Below, in pieces: positions 45,111 to 54,075 of a stretch of 64,000 nucleotides of DNA. The position numbers were made by a program, and so were the translations under genes. The notes under the pieces were generated by a model. That model saw nothing but the letters and a program-made list of their open reading frames with translations, was not told the origin of the DNA and ran no database searches. Each line of letters starts with the position of its first letter. The first letter of the stretch is position 1. This DNA comes from Vibrio pomeroyi (GTDB taxonomy: Bacteria; Pseudomonadota; Gammaproteobacteria; Enterobacterales; Vibrionaceae), in the NCBI RefSeq assembly GCF_024347595.1, contig NZ_AP025506.1, positions 2,046,001 through 2,110,000 of the forward strand, written 5' to 3'.

Positions 45111-46727
45111 TTAATTTCCCCAGATTTGGCTTACAAACTCTGGATGGTCAATAAACGGATTACGATTCCCTTGAAAATCATGTACCGCCTTATTTCGATC
45201 GATTTCTTTTTGGCTTACTGGGTCATCAGAATGCCAACGCTTTAGCATAGTAAGTAGCCAAGGTTCAAAAACGGTTGTATTGGTTCCATCCAGAACGGCG
45301 TCAGAGCTTGTTGAGTTCCCTTCCCAATTAGCGATTTCATTTTCATAGCGTGTTGCCATGTAGAAATATGCTCTTGCGAAATCACCTTTAAACTCATCAA
45401 TTGGCTCAAACACCGTACCCACATAACCAAGAGAGTTCGCTGCATTGCCTAACTTAGAACCATTGCTTGATGTGTATGTCGCGCTACTCACCTCACCAAA
45501 TGGCCAATTACTACGTTTCGAGTTAACGTAGCCGTCAGTGGCAAATAAATGGTGACCGTCAGAGTTCATTGGCTCGACTTTCCCACCAAACCAGCTTTTC
45601 GGGAATGAGTGCTCACGGTTGTAGCAATCACCTTCTTTTCTGTATTGACCACATTGATCGGCCACCTTAGTAAATTGGATTGAATCTGAGCCTGAAGGTT
45701 TCTCCGAATACATATCGAGAATCGACCCATCAGTGTCATAGTATGCGTCTAGGTCAGCCTCAGACACCAACGTCCAAATAGCGGTGTAACCCTGACTACT
45801 ATGATTATCAATAATTTGATACAAGGCCGTTTTTAACGCAAAGCCCATTTTGCCTTCAGCGTCTTTGTAATACTCACCTAACACTGGAGGTTCAGTTGGT
45901 GGTGTAGTTGAGCTACCAATCGTAAATTCTGTACTCTGACTTGCTTGGAAATCACCACCAGATGCCACAACGGTTCCGTTTACCGACAAACTGTATGAAC
46001 CATTCCCCACACTGCAGCACATTCCATCCCCATAAGAGTCTGAGACTTCTAGGATGTAGCTACCATCCGCTAAACACATTTCCACTTCATTGATGGTGTT
46101 ACTTTGATAATCTGAACCAGAAAAAAGAGTTTGAGAAACTGAGTTTTTGAGAGACCAACTGGTTTCAGAACCATAGTTATCCGTCGCTAGCGTGAGTGCG
46201 GCACTTGTGTCATTGCAGCTTTGTGTTGGTGGAGTCTCCGTAGGCTGAAAGTTATCTAAATACACCACTTCCGAACCTTCAAAACCTGCATCATCATAAA
46301 ATCGTACGCCCACAACGATATCTTTAGTGCTCGTAGCGTTGTACGAGTGAGTCAATACTTGCCACTGATTCGTTAAACCATTATTCGAGTAACCTAAATA
46401 GCCATCAACAAAAAGGCGAGCTTTCACGTTGCCTTCCGTGTGGTAAACATCGACAGAGAAATCATAAGTTTTCCCTTGTTCAACACGTATCGTTTGAAGA
46501 AAATCGGTATTACTTTGAGTACTTGTATTCACTGTTACTTGTGCTGAAGAACTGCCGTTATTTACAGGATCGGTAGAGAGCGAAAGTGCAATGCCGGAGT
46601 CAATCACACTCCAACCAGATGGTACGTTTCCTTCCCAGTTTTCGAAACTTCCATTTTGCATTTGCGCATGTGCACTCGTTGAACAAAGTAATGCAACGCC
46701 ACTTAGTGTTATTATTCTATTTATCAT
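45111..46727 (-). CDS. Secreted modular endonuclease I
   Basis: A 538-residue exoprotein with a signal peptide (cleavage after AHA21). Residues about 22-165 form a carbohydrate-binding-like jelly roll (GSFENWEGNVPSGWSV, VYLDNFQP). Residues about 172-280 form a second beta domain with a SYGDGMCCSVGNGSY motif and four or more cysteines. From about residue 288 comes an endonuclease I (EndA/NucM) domain with CYNREHSFPKSWFGG, DGHHLFATDG and NSKRSNWPFG, where the H of REHSFP is catalytic. It should cleave DNA and RNA outside the cell; the extra modules suggest binding to a surface or biofilm polymer. Simple EndA proteins are about 230 residues. Confidence 0.9.
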   Translation of the reverse strand: MINRIITLSGVALLCSTSAHAQMQNGSFENWEGNVPSGWSVIDSGIALSLSTDPVNNGSSSAQVTVNTSTQSNTDFLQTIRVEQGKTYDFSVDVYHTEGNVKARLFVDGYLGYSNNGLTNQWQVLTHSYNATSTKDIVVGVRFYDDAGFEGSEVVYLDNFQPTETPPTQSCNDTSAALTLATDNYGSETSWSLKNSVSQTLFSGSDYQSNTINEVEMCLADGSYILEVSDSYGDGMCCSVGNGSYSLSVNGTVVASGGDFQASQSTEFTIGSSTTPPTEPPVLGEYYKDAEGKMGFALKTALYQIIDNHSSQGYTAIWTLVSEADLDAYYDTDGSILDMYSEKPSGSDSIQFTKVADQCGQYRKEGDCYNREHSFPKSWFGGKVEPMNSDGHHLFATDGYVNSKRSNWPFGEVSSATYTSSNGSKLGNAANSLGYVGTVFEPIDEFKGDFARAYFYMATRYENEIANWEGNSTSSDAVLDGTNTTVFEPWLLTMLKRWHSDDPVSQKEIDRNKAVHDFQGNRNPFIDHPEFVSQIWGN

Positions 46728-46881
46728 ATAACCTTCTGTTTAATTGGATAAAAACCAACTAAGCTTAGAAAGTAATCAAAAAATGAATGGAGATATACAT
46801 CACATTTATAAATGTAAGCATTATGGGTTTTATTAATATATGTGATGTAAAGCTATATAACTTCGACCAGTTAAATAAACG

Positions 46882-46921
46882 AAAAAAAAGCTGACCAGCT
46901 TATCTGGCTCAGCCTTTTTAC
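46882..46921 (-). terminator. Terminator of the YdjM-like gene
   Basis: On the minus strand, GCTGAGCCAG and CTGGTCAGC arms (one mismatch) around ATAAG, followed by TTTTTTTTCG. Confidence 0.85.
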
Positions 46922-46939
46922 TCTCAAGATCTCTAACCA

Positions 46940-47941
46940 TTAATCGCCTTTCAACATATCTAAAAAGATCTGTCTCGATTCAGGTGTGTTGTCCCTGTGG
47001 GTTTCGTACTTTATGTGTGCCTCCGCATCGGCAGATTGAGACAACTTGATGCTCCAAAGTGCTTGCAGTTGGTTTGGAACAATCGAATATCGAACATCGA
47101 TAACACGTAGCTCATCCATTGGATCTTGTGCCACGTAACCATTTGAGAACCAGCGAAAACGCTCAATGTCTTTTGCTTGTTGTGAATTAGGGTCAAGCCA
47201 CGGGAAATCCAGACGCACATTCAGTTTAGCAATAGAGTCTCCAGGATAGATTTTAGCAGAAGTGCCGACTCGAACAGCATCTACGTAGTATCGAGATTCT
47301 GTTTCGTAAACCACTTTCCACACTAAGATATTTGCAAAGCTCGGCTTAGCCTCTAAACGAATAGGTGCATGCTGGCGTTCTTGTGCTAATTGCCATCCTA
47401 TCGCTTCTGCCCTATCCCTTTGTATCATGCCTAACGTTGGATAAATCAAAGCCCACAGAAACGCAATACGAGCTAACCAAGGGACTCGCTTCCATGTTGC
47501 AAACACAAGCAATATTAAGATGGGAAGTGTATAGACAGGGTCGATAATCGAAATGGTATTCCAAGCATAACGTTCATTGGTGAGCGGCCAGAACAGTTGG
47601 GTGCCATACGTAGTACAAGAATCGAGTAAAGCATGTGTGCCATAGCCTAACGCGCAATACAACCAACTCTGTTTAAATGAGAGACCCCGCCTTTTTGCAA
47701 TCAAAGGGTACAAAACCAGAGCGCAAATCAAGCTGCCAATAGGAATAAATAAAAGTGAGTGAGTAAACTGTCGATGGAACTCCAATGCGAGTAAAGGATC
47801 ACTCTCCGATCGAATAAACGCATCTAAATCTGGCGCCATTCCTGAGAGCAAACCTAAAACCCCAGCGACCACCAAATGTTGTTTTTTACTCGCCGATTGT
47901 GACAAAGAAGCACCTAGTACGCCCTGCGTTAACGGATCCAT
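46940..47941 (-). CDS. YdjM/DUF457-type membrane-bound metal-dependent hydrolase
   Basis: A 333-residue inner-membrane protein starting MDPLTQGVLGASLSQS, with the family marks SGMAPDLDAFI (metal-binding Asp), FHRQFTHSLLF and YGTHALLDSCTTYGTQLFWPL, which supply His and Asp ligands. About five helices lie in the first 190 residues, followed by a soluble C-terminal domain. The YdjM family is annotated as membrane-bound hydrolase from its metal residues; its substrate is not known to me. Single gene. Confidence 0.87.
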   Translation of the reverse strand: MDPLTQGVLGASLSQSASKKQHLVVAGVLGLLSGMAPDLDAFIRSESDPLLALEFHRQFTHSLLFIPIGSLICALVLYPLIAKRRGLSFKQSWLYCALGYGTHALLDSCTTYGTQLFWPLTNERYAWNTISIIDPVYTLPILILLVFATWKRVPWLARIAFLWALIYPTLGMIQRDRAEAIGWQLAQERQHAPIRLEAKPSFANILVWKVVYETESRYYVDAVRVGTSAKIYPGDSIAKLNVRLDFPWLDPNSQQAKDIERFRWFSNGYVAQDPMDELRVIDVRYSIVPNQLQALWSIKLSQSADAEAHIKYETHRDNTPESRQIFLDMLKGD

Positions 47942-48063
47942 AAATCACCCACTTTTTGCATTCCCTTGAACTGAACAAGTACATTTAGCTATAGCAGTGA
48001 ATCCAGTTAAACAACAAGATTTTGTCAACATACTCATAGACATAATCGTATAAATGTAGACTG

Positions 48064-48100
48064 ACAAACAAAAAAGAGCAGCCTGATGACTGCTCTTATT
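48064..48100 (-). terminator. Terminator
   Basis: On the minus strand, AGAGCAG and CTGCTCT arms around eight bases, followed by TTTTTGTTTG, 25 bases after the stop at 48125. Confidence 0.8.
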
Positions 48101-48124
48101 CGGCTCTCATTAACTCGTATCTGA

Positions 48125-48517
48125 TCAGCGTGATTGTGTCGCCTTACTCAACAACAGATCCCAATCAGATAGCTCAACCTGCCCTTTGCGAATATTCACC
48201 TTGTGGTAACCTTTTTCGGTTAAGGATTTCACTTCAATAAAGGAATAACCGAACAAAGACTTTTTAACCACTAGGTTCGCCTTAATACCATGCAAATACA
48301 CGTTCCCATCGTCTAAGCACAAGTGGCTTTTCGTGAGCCTTGAGGCAAACATGTAAACCAAAGTCATGAGGGTAATTGAGGTGATGAAAGGAAAAAGCTG
48401 CAATTCAGTTTGATACAAGAAACTGATCATCAGAGATACGATCGCATAGGTTATCGTCATTGATAAAACAACGTTCCATTGCGGCCCATTACTTTTAAAT
48501 GAGATTTCCCGTGCCAT
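48125..48517 (-). CDS. Two-helix membrane protein with a C-terminal PH-like domain, copy 1
   Basis: A 130-residue protein with two hydrophobic segments (about residues 15-35 and 42-60) and a beta-rich tail (LCLDDGNVYLHGIKANLVVKK through QVELSDWDLLLSKAT). Length and plan match the gene at 53169-53561, which I take to be a paralogue: both have the GxVxLxG, LxKSLFxY or LQRSFLPF and W-x-x-x-L positions. The ATG at 48517 has AAGGA at a good spacing. Function unknown. Confidence 0.65.
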   Translation of the reverse strand: MAREISFKSNGPQWNVVLSMTITYAIVSLMISFLYQTELQLFPFITSITLMTLVYMFASRLTKSHLCLDDGNVYLHGIKANLVVKKSLFGYSFIEVKSLTEKGYHKVNIRKGQVELSDWDLLLSKATQSR

Positions 48518-48715
48518 CATAGATTCCTTTGAGTAAATGCTTGAGTACATTCGAGATATTTATAAAACGGGATAAGTTTATTATGAATGGTGATGCATTC
48601 AAAGGACTGAATTACACTATTGAAGGGCTCAGATCGCAATTAGACATTTACGTGGTGTTTCACACATAAATATCTAATTAAGTCATCAGCCGAATAGATC
48701 ATGAACTGTCTGAAA

Positions 48716-49525
48716 TTAACGAGCCACCATACTTCCCGCGATAACAACCAACAGTACTGAGAAGATCTTCTTGATGGTTGGAACGGGTAAATGGTTTGTC
48801 GCTTTTGCACCTAAAGGTGCGGTGAACCAAGACGTACACACGATACCCAACAGCGCTGGTAAATAAACAAAACCTGCAAAGCCATCAGTTAGAGCAAAGT
48901 GGCTACTGCCCGACGTGATGTAGCCGATAGAGCCAAATAGCGCGATGACAATGCCACACGCAGACGCACAGCCAATCGCCTTTTTCATATCGACCGAAAA
49001 GAACGTAAGCAATGGAACGAGTAATGCACCGCCACCAATCCCTATCATTGCAGACAAGCCACCCGTAATGGTTGTCAGAACTGTTAATACGCCTTTATTC
49101 GGTAGCTTTCGCTCTTTAGGCGCGTCGCTTTTGCTGCTTAAGAACATCTTAATCGCGATAAGAACCACGCTCACAGCAAACACGATACGAACAACCTTTT
49201 CCGGTAATAACGCCGCCATAAAACCACTAACCAAAGCACCAAGGGCAACGCCCAACATGATCCAAGGTGCTAAATCCCAAGGCACGTTACCGTTCTTGTG
49301 GTGAGCGAGCGCAGATGAGGTTGAAGTAAATAGAATCGAAGCCAGTGAGGTCGCAATCGCAGCGACAACAACTTGGTCTGATGGTAAAACGTCCAAATAA
49401 AGTAAAATGCTGCTTAACACTGGAACTATAATCAGCCCTCCACCAATGCCCAAAAGCCCGGCAAGAAAACCAACACCACTGCCTAATAACGCACAGTAGA
49501 AAATCAACAACAGCAATTCACTCAT
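48716..49525 (-). CDS. TSUP (TauE/SafE) family permease
   Basis: A 269-residue inner-membrane transporter with about eight helices and the two-fold repeat of the family: GFLAGLLGIGGGLIIVPVL in the first half and GLSAMIGIGGGALLVPLLTF in the second. Members export or import sulfite, sulfonates, thiosulfate or sulfoacetate. It is divergent from the mesX-mesD methionine genes over about 318 bp that hold a MetR-like box, so a role in sulfur supply is plausible but not shown. The start may be here or three codons earlier. Confidence 0.88.
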   Translation of the reverse strand: MSELLLLIFYCALLGSGVGFLAGLLGIGGGLIIVPVLSSILLYLDVLPSDQVVVAAIATSLASILFTSTSSALAHHKNGNVPWDLAPWIMLGVALGALVSGFMAALLPEKVVRIVFAVSVVLIAIKMFLSSKSDAPKERKLPNKGVLTVLTTITGGLSAMIGIGGGALLVPLLTFFSVDMKKAIGCASACGIVIALFGSIGYITSGSSHFALTDGFAGFVYLPALLGIVCTSWFTAPLGAKATNHLPVPTIKKIFSVLLVVIAGSMVAR

Positions 49526-49843
49526 TTCATCCATCTCTTATTCAATTAATTATCTTAAATAACACAACATTAATGTGGTTATATTTCCATTAAGCTAATT
49601 AATATAACTGACACCGACTTGAATATTCAAACATATAGATCATGAAAATTCTTCATGATGAATGTGAAGTAATACCATTATTAATCCCACTCCCATCAAC
49701 GTATAAAAACCTTAAGCAAATAAATTAATACGAAACTTTTAGTGAAGACAGCCTCGATTCTTAATCCGGTCACACGCAAAAATAAAGCACTTAAATATTA
49801 AAGACCGAGAGAATCAGACAACGAATTGGGATACCAGATCAAC
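49526..49843. other. Divergent region between the TSUP and methionine genes
   Basis: About 318 bp. The one defined element is the MetR-like box at 49641-49657. No MetJ-type AGACGTCT repeats were seen. The remainder is AT-rich and holds no gene. Confidence 0.4.
49641..49657 (+). promoter_or_regulatory. MetR-like operator
   Basis: The core TGAAAATTCTTCA (49643-49655) fits the MetR consensus TGAA-N5-TTCA exactly, and the dyad extends to CATGAA / TTCATG. It is about 190 bases upstream of the mesX start. MetR is the LysR-type activator of methionine synthase genes and responds to homocysteine. Confidence 0.65.
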
Positions 49844-50821
49844 ATGAATAATGAATTTAACTTTACGATTAAGAGCATTAGCCTCGACGAAAACTACCAG
49901 CCTGCAGACAGCACGCGTATCACAACTAACTTTGCTAACTTGGCTCGTGGCGACAGCCGTCAAGCGAACTTACGTAACGCACTACAGATGATTGACAACA
50001 GTTTCAATGCCTTAGCACACTGGGACAACCCAAAGGGCGACCGCTACTCTGTAGAGCTTGAAATCATTTCTGTCGATATGGACATTGAAAGCAACGGCGA
50101 AGCCTTCCCTTCAATTGAAGTGCTGAAAACAAACATCCTGGACCACAAAACGAACGAGCGCATTGAAGGTATTATCGGGAATAACTTCTCTTCTTATGTT
50201 CGTGATTATGACTTCAGTGTATTACTTTTAGATCATAATAAAGGCCAAGATAAATTCAGTATTCCAGCCGATTTTGGTGATTTACACGGCAAGCTGTTTA
50301 AATATTTCGTAAACTCTCAAGCATACAAAGAGAACTTTAAGAAACCACCGGTTATTTGTTTGAGTGTTTCAGATAATAAAACTTATTACCGTACTGAAAA
50401 TCAACACCCTGTATTAGGCTTTGAATACCAACCGAATGAGTCTTCTTTAACTGAACAATATTTCAAGAAGATGGGATTACAGGTTCGTTATTTCATGCCG
50501 CCAAATAGTGTTGCTCCTCTGGCTTTCTATTTCTTTGGTGATCTGCTGAACGATTACTCTAACCTAGAGCTTATCAGCACCATTAGCACTATGGGTACTT
50601 TCCAGAAGATCTACCGCCCTGAGATCTACAACGCGAACGCTGTTGCGGGTAACTGCTACCAACCAAACTTGAAAAACTTGGATCACTCACTGACTCAAAT
50701 CGTGTATGACCGAGAAGAACGAAGCAAGCTAGCTGTTGAACAAGGTAAGTTCGCAGAAGAGAACTTCATTAAGCCATACCAGTCGGTACTAGAAAACTGG
50801 TCTGCCAACTACGCGCTGTAA
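49844..50821 (+). CDS. mesX: DUF1852 protein, partner of core methionine synthase
   Basis: A 325-residue soluble protein of the DUF1852 family. It begins with NNEFNFTIKSISLDENY and contains TRITTNFANLARGDSRQANLRNAL and an internal segment VRYFMPPNSVAPLAFYFFGD. Published work on folate-independent methionine synthases showed that MesD needs DUF1852 and oxygen in vivo; the biochemical role of DUF1852, perhaps making or delivering the methyl donor, is unknown. It precedes mesD by 69 bp. I prefer the ATG at 49844 over a TTG at 49826. Symbol from memory of that work. Confidence 0.85.
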   Translation: MNNEFNFTIKSISLDENYQPADSTRITTNFANLARGDSRQANLRNALQMIDNSFNALAHWDNPKGDRYSVELEIISVDMDIESNGEAFPSIEVLKTNILDHKTNERIEGIIGNNFSSYVRDYDFSVLLLDHNKGQDKFSIPADFGDLHGKLFKYFVNSQAYKENFKKPPVICLSVSDNKTYYRTENQHPVLGFEYQPNESSLTEQYFKKMGLQVRYFMPPNSVAPLAFYFFGDLLNDYSNLELISTISTMGTFQKIYRPEIYNANAVAGNCYQPNLKNLDHSLTQIVYDREERSKLAVEQGKFAEENFIKPYQSVLENWSANYAL

Positions 50822-50890
50822 TCGTTCTACTTTACGCGCATTAGGAAACGTACGATCCACTATGGGAATCTAAGGACAGGCAGAATTATT

Positions 50891-51919
50891 ATGAAAACAC
50901 TATTACCGACTTCAACTGCAGGCAGCTTGCCAAAGCCATCTTGGCTAGCACAACCAGAAACACTTTGGTCTCCATGGAAACTGGAAGGCGACGAATTAAC
51001 GGATGGCAAACAGGATGCACTACGAGTGTCTCTGCATGAACAACAACAAGCCGGCATCGATATCGTGAGTGATGGCGAACAAACCCGTCAGCACTTTGTA
51101 ACGACCTTCATTGAACACCTGAATGGTGTCGATTTCGAGAAGCGTGAAACGGTTAAGATCCGCGACCGCTACGATGCGAGTGTACCGACGGTTGTTGGCC
51201 CAGTTTCTCGTCAGAAATCGGTGTTTGTTGAAGATGCTAAATTCTTACGCCAGCAAACAGACCAACCGATCAAATGGGCTTTGCCGGGGCCGATGACCAT
51301 GATTGATACACTTTACGATGCGCATTACCAAAGCCGTGAAAAACTGGCGTGGGAATTTGCAAAGATCCTCAACGAAGAAGCCAAAGAACTTGAAGCTGCA
51401 GGCGTGGATATTATTCAGTTCGATGAACCCGCATTTAACGTGTTCTTTGATGAAGTGAATGATTGGGGAATCGCTTGTTTGGAAAGAGCCATTGAAGGGC
51501 TTAAATGCGAAACCGCTGTACACATTTGCTATGGCTACGGCATTAAAGCAAACACAGATTGGAAAAAGACATTGGGCACTGAGTGGCGCCAATATGAAGA
51601 AGTATTCCCTAAGCTGCAGCAATCAAATATCGATATCATCTCGTTAGAGTGCCACAACTCTCATGTACCTCTTGAATTGCTTGAACTTGTTCGCGGTAAG
51701 AAAGTAATGGTTGGCGCAATTGATGTTGCTACAGACTCTATTGAAACACCGGAAGAAGTGGCTAGCACTCTCAGAGAAACACTTAAGTATGTTGATGCAG
51801 ACAAGCTCTATCCTTGTACTAACTGCGGTATGGCTCCCCTGCCTCGCGACATTGCTTCAGCTAAGCTGAATGCACTCAGCGCTGGCGCAGAGATCGTTCG
51901 TAAAGAGCTTTCAGCGTAA
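50891..51919 (+). CDS. mesD: Folate-independent core methionine synthase (MesD type)
   Basis: A 342-residue enzyme equal to the catalytic C-terminal half of MetE, without the folate-binding N-terminal half (MetE is about 750). It methylates homocysteine to methionine. The zinc ligands sit in VHICYGYG and YPCTNCGMAPL; other marks are TSTAGSLPKPSWL, DGEQTRQHF, ALPGPMTMIDT and IIQFDEPAFN. Next to DUF1852 it fits MesD, which needs neither cobalamin nor methyltetrahydrofolate. The upstream MetR-like box and a downstream terminator define the unit. Confidence 0.9.
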   Translation: MKTLLPTSTAGSLPKPSWLAQPETLWSPWKLEGDELTDGKQDALRVSLHEQQQAGIDIVSDGEQTRQHFVTTFIEHLNGVDFEKRETVKIRDRYDASVPTVVGPVSRQKSVFVEDAKFLRQQTDQPIKWALPGPMTMIDTLYDAHYQSREKLAWEFAKILNEEAKELEAAGVDIIQFDEPAFNVFFDEVNDWGIACLERAIEGLKCETAVHICYGYGIKANTDWKKTLGTEWRQYEEVFPKLQQSNIDIISLECHNSHVPLELLELVRGKKVMVGAIDVATDSIETPEEVASTLRETLKYVDADKLYPCTNCGMAPLPRDIASAKLNALSAGAEIVRKELSA

Positions 51920-51947
51920 CGGCTGATCTGAATAGAAAAACTAAATC

Positions 51948-51986
51948 TTGAAGCCTAAGTATCGAATGATGCTTAGGCTTTTCTCG
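51948..51986 (+). terminator. Terminator of mesX-mesD
   Basis: AAGCCTAAG and CTTAGGCTT arms around about twelve bases, followed by TTCTCGTATT. Confidence 0.8.
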
Positions 51987-52017
51987 TATTAAGTGAGGCG
52001 TACTACTCGCAGGCTGT

Positions 52018-52500
52018 TTACCAAGTTTTATCTAAATCTTGAGCGTATAAGGTGATCGCTCGTTGGTACTCTTTGATCGCATCGCTATTGGTCGTAGACA
52101 CCAACAACTCAAGCAACAGAGACGTTGCTTCTTTATGTCGGCCTAAATTATACAGACACATCGCGTAGAAAGGCTGAACTTCAAGGGAATCAGGATACTC
52201 AGCCATCGTCTGTTCAAAATAGCTTAAAGCCTCTGCATACAGGCCGAGGCTTCGATAAGTACTCGCCAACCCGAAAAGCGCATCAAAGCGTTCTGTAGAA
52301 GTAAGCTCGCCCAAAAGAGACAGCAAATAATGCTCGATAGCCTGCTGTTCTTTACCTTGATTGTCGTAAGACCAAGCTATCTGCAAGTGCGCTTTCGCAG
52401 CATACTGTTCATCATCGAACAGTGTCGCTAACAAATTTCGTGACTCTTGATACTTGGCCTCTTTACGTAACTCGATGGCTTGTTTGATAATGGTGTCCAT
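52018..52500 (-). CDS. TPR-repeat protein
   Basis: A 160-residue all-helical protein with about four tetratricopeptide repeats (AHLQIAWSYDNQGKEQQAIEHY, then ALFGLASTYRSLGLYAEAL, then YAMCLYNLGRHKEATSLL). Soluble and probably a protein-binding adaptor. It follows the CYTH gene by 27 bases and is likely co-transcribed. Similar short TPR proteins are common next to unrelated genes; no specific partner is known. Confidence 0.8.
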   Translation of the reverse strand: MDTIIKQAIELRKEAKYQESRNLLATLFDDEQYAAKAHLQIAWSYDNQGKEQQAIEHYLLSLLGELTSTERFDALFGLASTYRSLGLYAEALSYFEQTMAEYPDSLEVQPFYAMCLYNLGRHKEATSLLLELLVSTTNSDAIKEYQRAITLYAQDLDKTW

Positions 52501-52527
52501 AACTCTCCCTACCGCTTAAGTGCTGTG

Positions 52528-53079
52528 CTATGCGTTCATTTCCTCGAACATCTGTTTGTAAGATTGAGTTTGTAGTGCTGATTGGGTAAGCCCAAACCGA
52601 CTGGCTAATAACTCCAATTCATCTTTGTAAACCGATAACTTAGACTCATCATCCGTCATGATAGCGAACTCTGCAAAATCACCGATACCCGTTAGTGAGT
52701 CGACAGTAATATGAAATTCGCCCACAAAGTAGATACTGCGTGTCTTCTGCGCTTTTAGGATCACTTCGTAACCCAAGTTCTCAAGCATGCTCTTGGCATT
52801 CGACGCATCGGTGATGTTTGTCGCTTCGCATCGGTCAGACTCTGGGCCTTTTACAATCCATAGCTTAATGCCCGACGGTTCCATTGTGCGAATACATAAA
52901 CTCTTGTTTTGAGCTTGTAAGCTTCTGTCTGGGCTATCGAAATACCAATCGCACTCAAGGTTATCTTGGAGCATCACTTCATGGGGAATAATACTCAATG
53001 TCTTCAAGAATTCTGATTTAGAATCGAGGCGATACTTAAGCTCTACTTCGTATTTACCCTGGAAATGGTCGTTAGACAT
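52528..53079 (-). CDS. CYTH-domain protein, class IV adenylate cyclase type
   Basis: A 183-residue protein of the CYTH (CyaB/ThTPase) superfamily. The N-terminal E-x-E-x-K motif is YEVELKYRL (residues 10-18), and strand residues KLWIVKGPES, RCEATNI and ITVDSLTGIGDFAEFAI supply the Arg, Lys and Glu of the tunnel barrel. CyaB-like members make cAMP; others hydrolyse triphosphates (thiamine triphosphate or inorganic). The substrate here is not determined. Cytosolic. Confidence 0.87.
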   Translation of the reverse strand: MSNDHFQGKYEVELKYRLDSKSEFLKTLSIIPHEVMLQDNLECDWYFDSPDRSLQAQNKSLCIRTMEPSGIKLWIVKGPESDRCEATNITDASNAKSMLENLGYEVILKAQKTRSIYFVGEFHITVDSLTGIGDFAEFAIMTDDESKLSVYKDELELLASRFGLTQSALQTQSYKQMFEEMNA

Positions 53080-53168
53080 ATACTAGCTCGGTGCAAAAAA
53101 ATGGATACTAGCACACCACCAGAACCTAAAATACAAACTGGCGCACAACACAAGCTAAAGCTGTGGAA

Positions 53169-53561
53169 CTATGTTCGACACGCTAACACACGCTGCCATT
53201 CTTCTTGGCTCATAGAGCCTTTAGAAAGGTAAATATTGTGTTTCTGCATCGCACCTTTTGTGTATGAAAGCTTGATGAATGAGCCAATTTCAAACGGAAG
53301 AAAGCTACGCTGTAAAGTCACGTCACAAGCAACGCCATTTAAACGTACGTGACCGTTCGTGATTTCAAATGAGCTATCGCGAAGCTTCCACCACAACATT
53401 AGAATTTTTATTAGTGGAGGAACACAAACTATCAGCCCTATGGTTAGCAACGATGAACGTTCACCGCCTGATATCCAATAGATAAGGCCTAATGCAATAG
53501 CAATAAACAGCAGCTCTGAAAATAAGTATTTAACAAAATTTAATTGGATGCGGCTAACCAT
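53169..53561 (-). CDS. Two-helix membrane protein with a C-terminal PH-like domain, copy 2
   Basis: A 130-residue protein with two hydrophobic segments (about residues 10-30 and 35-57) and a C-terminal beta domain (FEITNGHVRLNGVACDVTLQ through MSQEEWQRVLACRT), of the same length and design as the 48125-48517 gene. AAGGAAGG precedes the ATG at 53561, which lies inside the end of the upstream acetyltransferase gene (8-bp overlap). Function unknown. Confidence 0.65.
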   Translation of the reverse strand: MVSRIQLNFVKYLFSELLFIAIALGLIYWISGGERSSLLTIGLIVCVPPLIKILMLWWKLRDSSFEITNGHVRLNGVACDVTLQRSFLPFEIGSFIKLSYTKGAMQKHNIYLSKGSMSQEEWQRVLACRT

Positions 53562-54003
53562 GGTGCCTTCCTTGTTGTGAATCCAAACGTAGCTCCATTT
53601 CAACCAAGCCTTTAACCTCGGAAAGTTTGGTGAAGCCTTTTGATTGATAAAGCTTAATAGCGGGATTCTCACTGAACACACGTAGCACTAACTGAGTCGA
53701 TGCTTGATTGTTCGCATGTTCGATCACTAAATCTAAACACTTAGCACCAAAGCCTCTGCCTTGGTGTTCAGCTAATATCTGAAAGTCTCTGAGAAACGTG
53801 GTGTCACTGGTATAGCTGAATCGAATAACTCCAATACGGTTACCACCAACATAGGCTTCATAGTTATCCAACTCATCCCAACTTCGTAAAAACTGACTAT
53901 GACCCCAAGCGATGCCGCGAGCCTGATAGTAACTCGCCATATTTGTTTTGGTAATTAGCTCAGCGAATTGAGGATCTGAACCTTTGACCAGCTTTACTTC
54001 CAT
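53554..54003 (-). CDS. GNAT-family N-acetyltransferase
   Basis: A 149-residue acetyltransferase. The acetyl-CoA loop HQGRGFGAKCL follows strand FLRDFQILAE, and the C-terminal NPAIKLYQSKGFTKLSEV is the usual GNAT closing segment. Cytosolic; acceptor unknown. It overlaps the downstream membrane protein gene by 8 bp, so they are co-translated. Confidence 0.85.
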   Translation of the reverse strand: MEVKLVKGSDPQFAELITKTNMASYYQARGIAWGHSQFLRSWDELDNYEAYVGGNRIGVIRFSYTSDTTFLRDFQILAEHQGRGFGAKCLDLVIEHANNQASTQLVLRVFSENPAIKLYQSKGFTKLSEVKGLVEMELRLDSQQGRHHG

Positions 54004-54075
54004 ATTGTTTTCCTTACCTTCAAGTTGCTCCCTAATACTGCATCCAAAAATGCCATAAGTATTGAATCAAAAACG

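Noticed and set aside
44973..45245. 90-residue plus-strand frame
   Set aside because: Overlaps the nuclease gene and its terminator on the other strand; no ribosome site.
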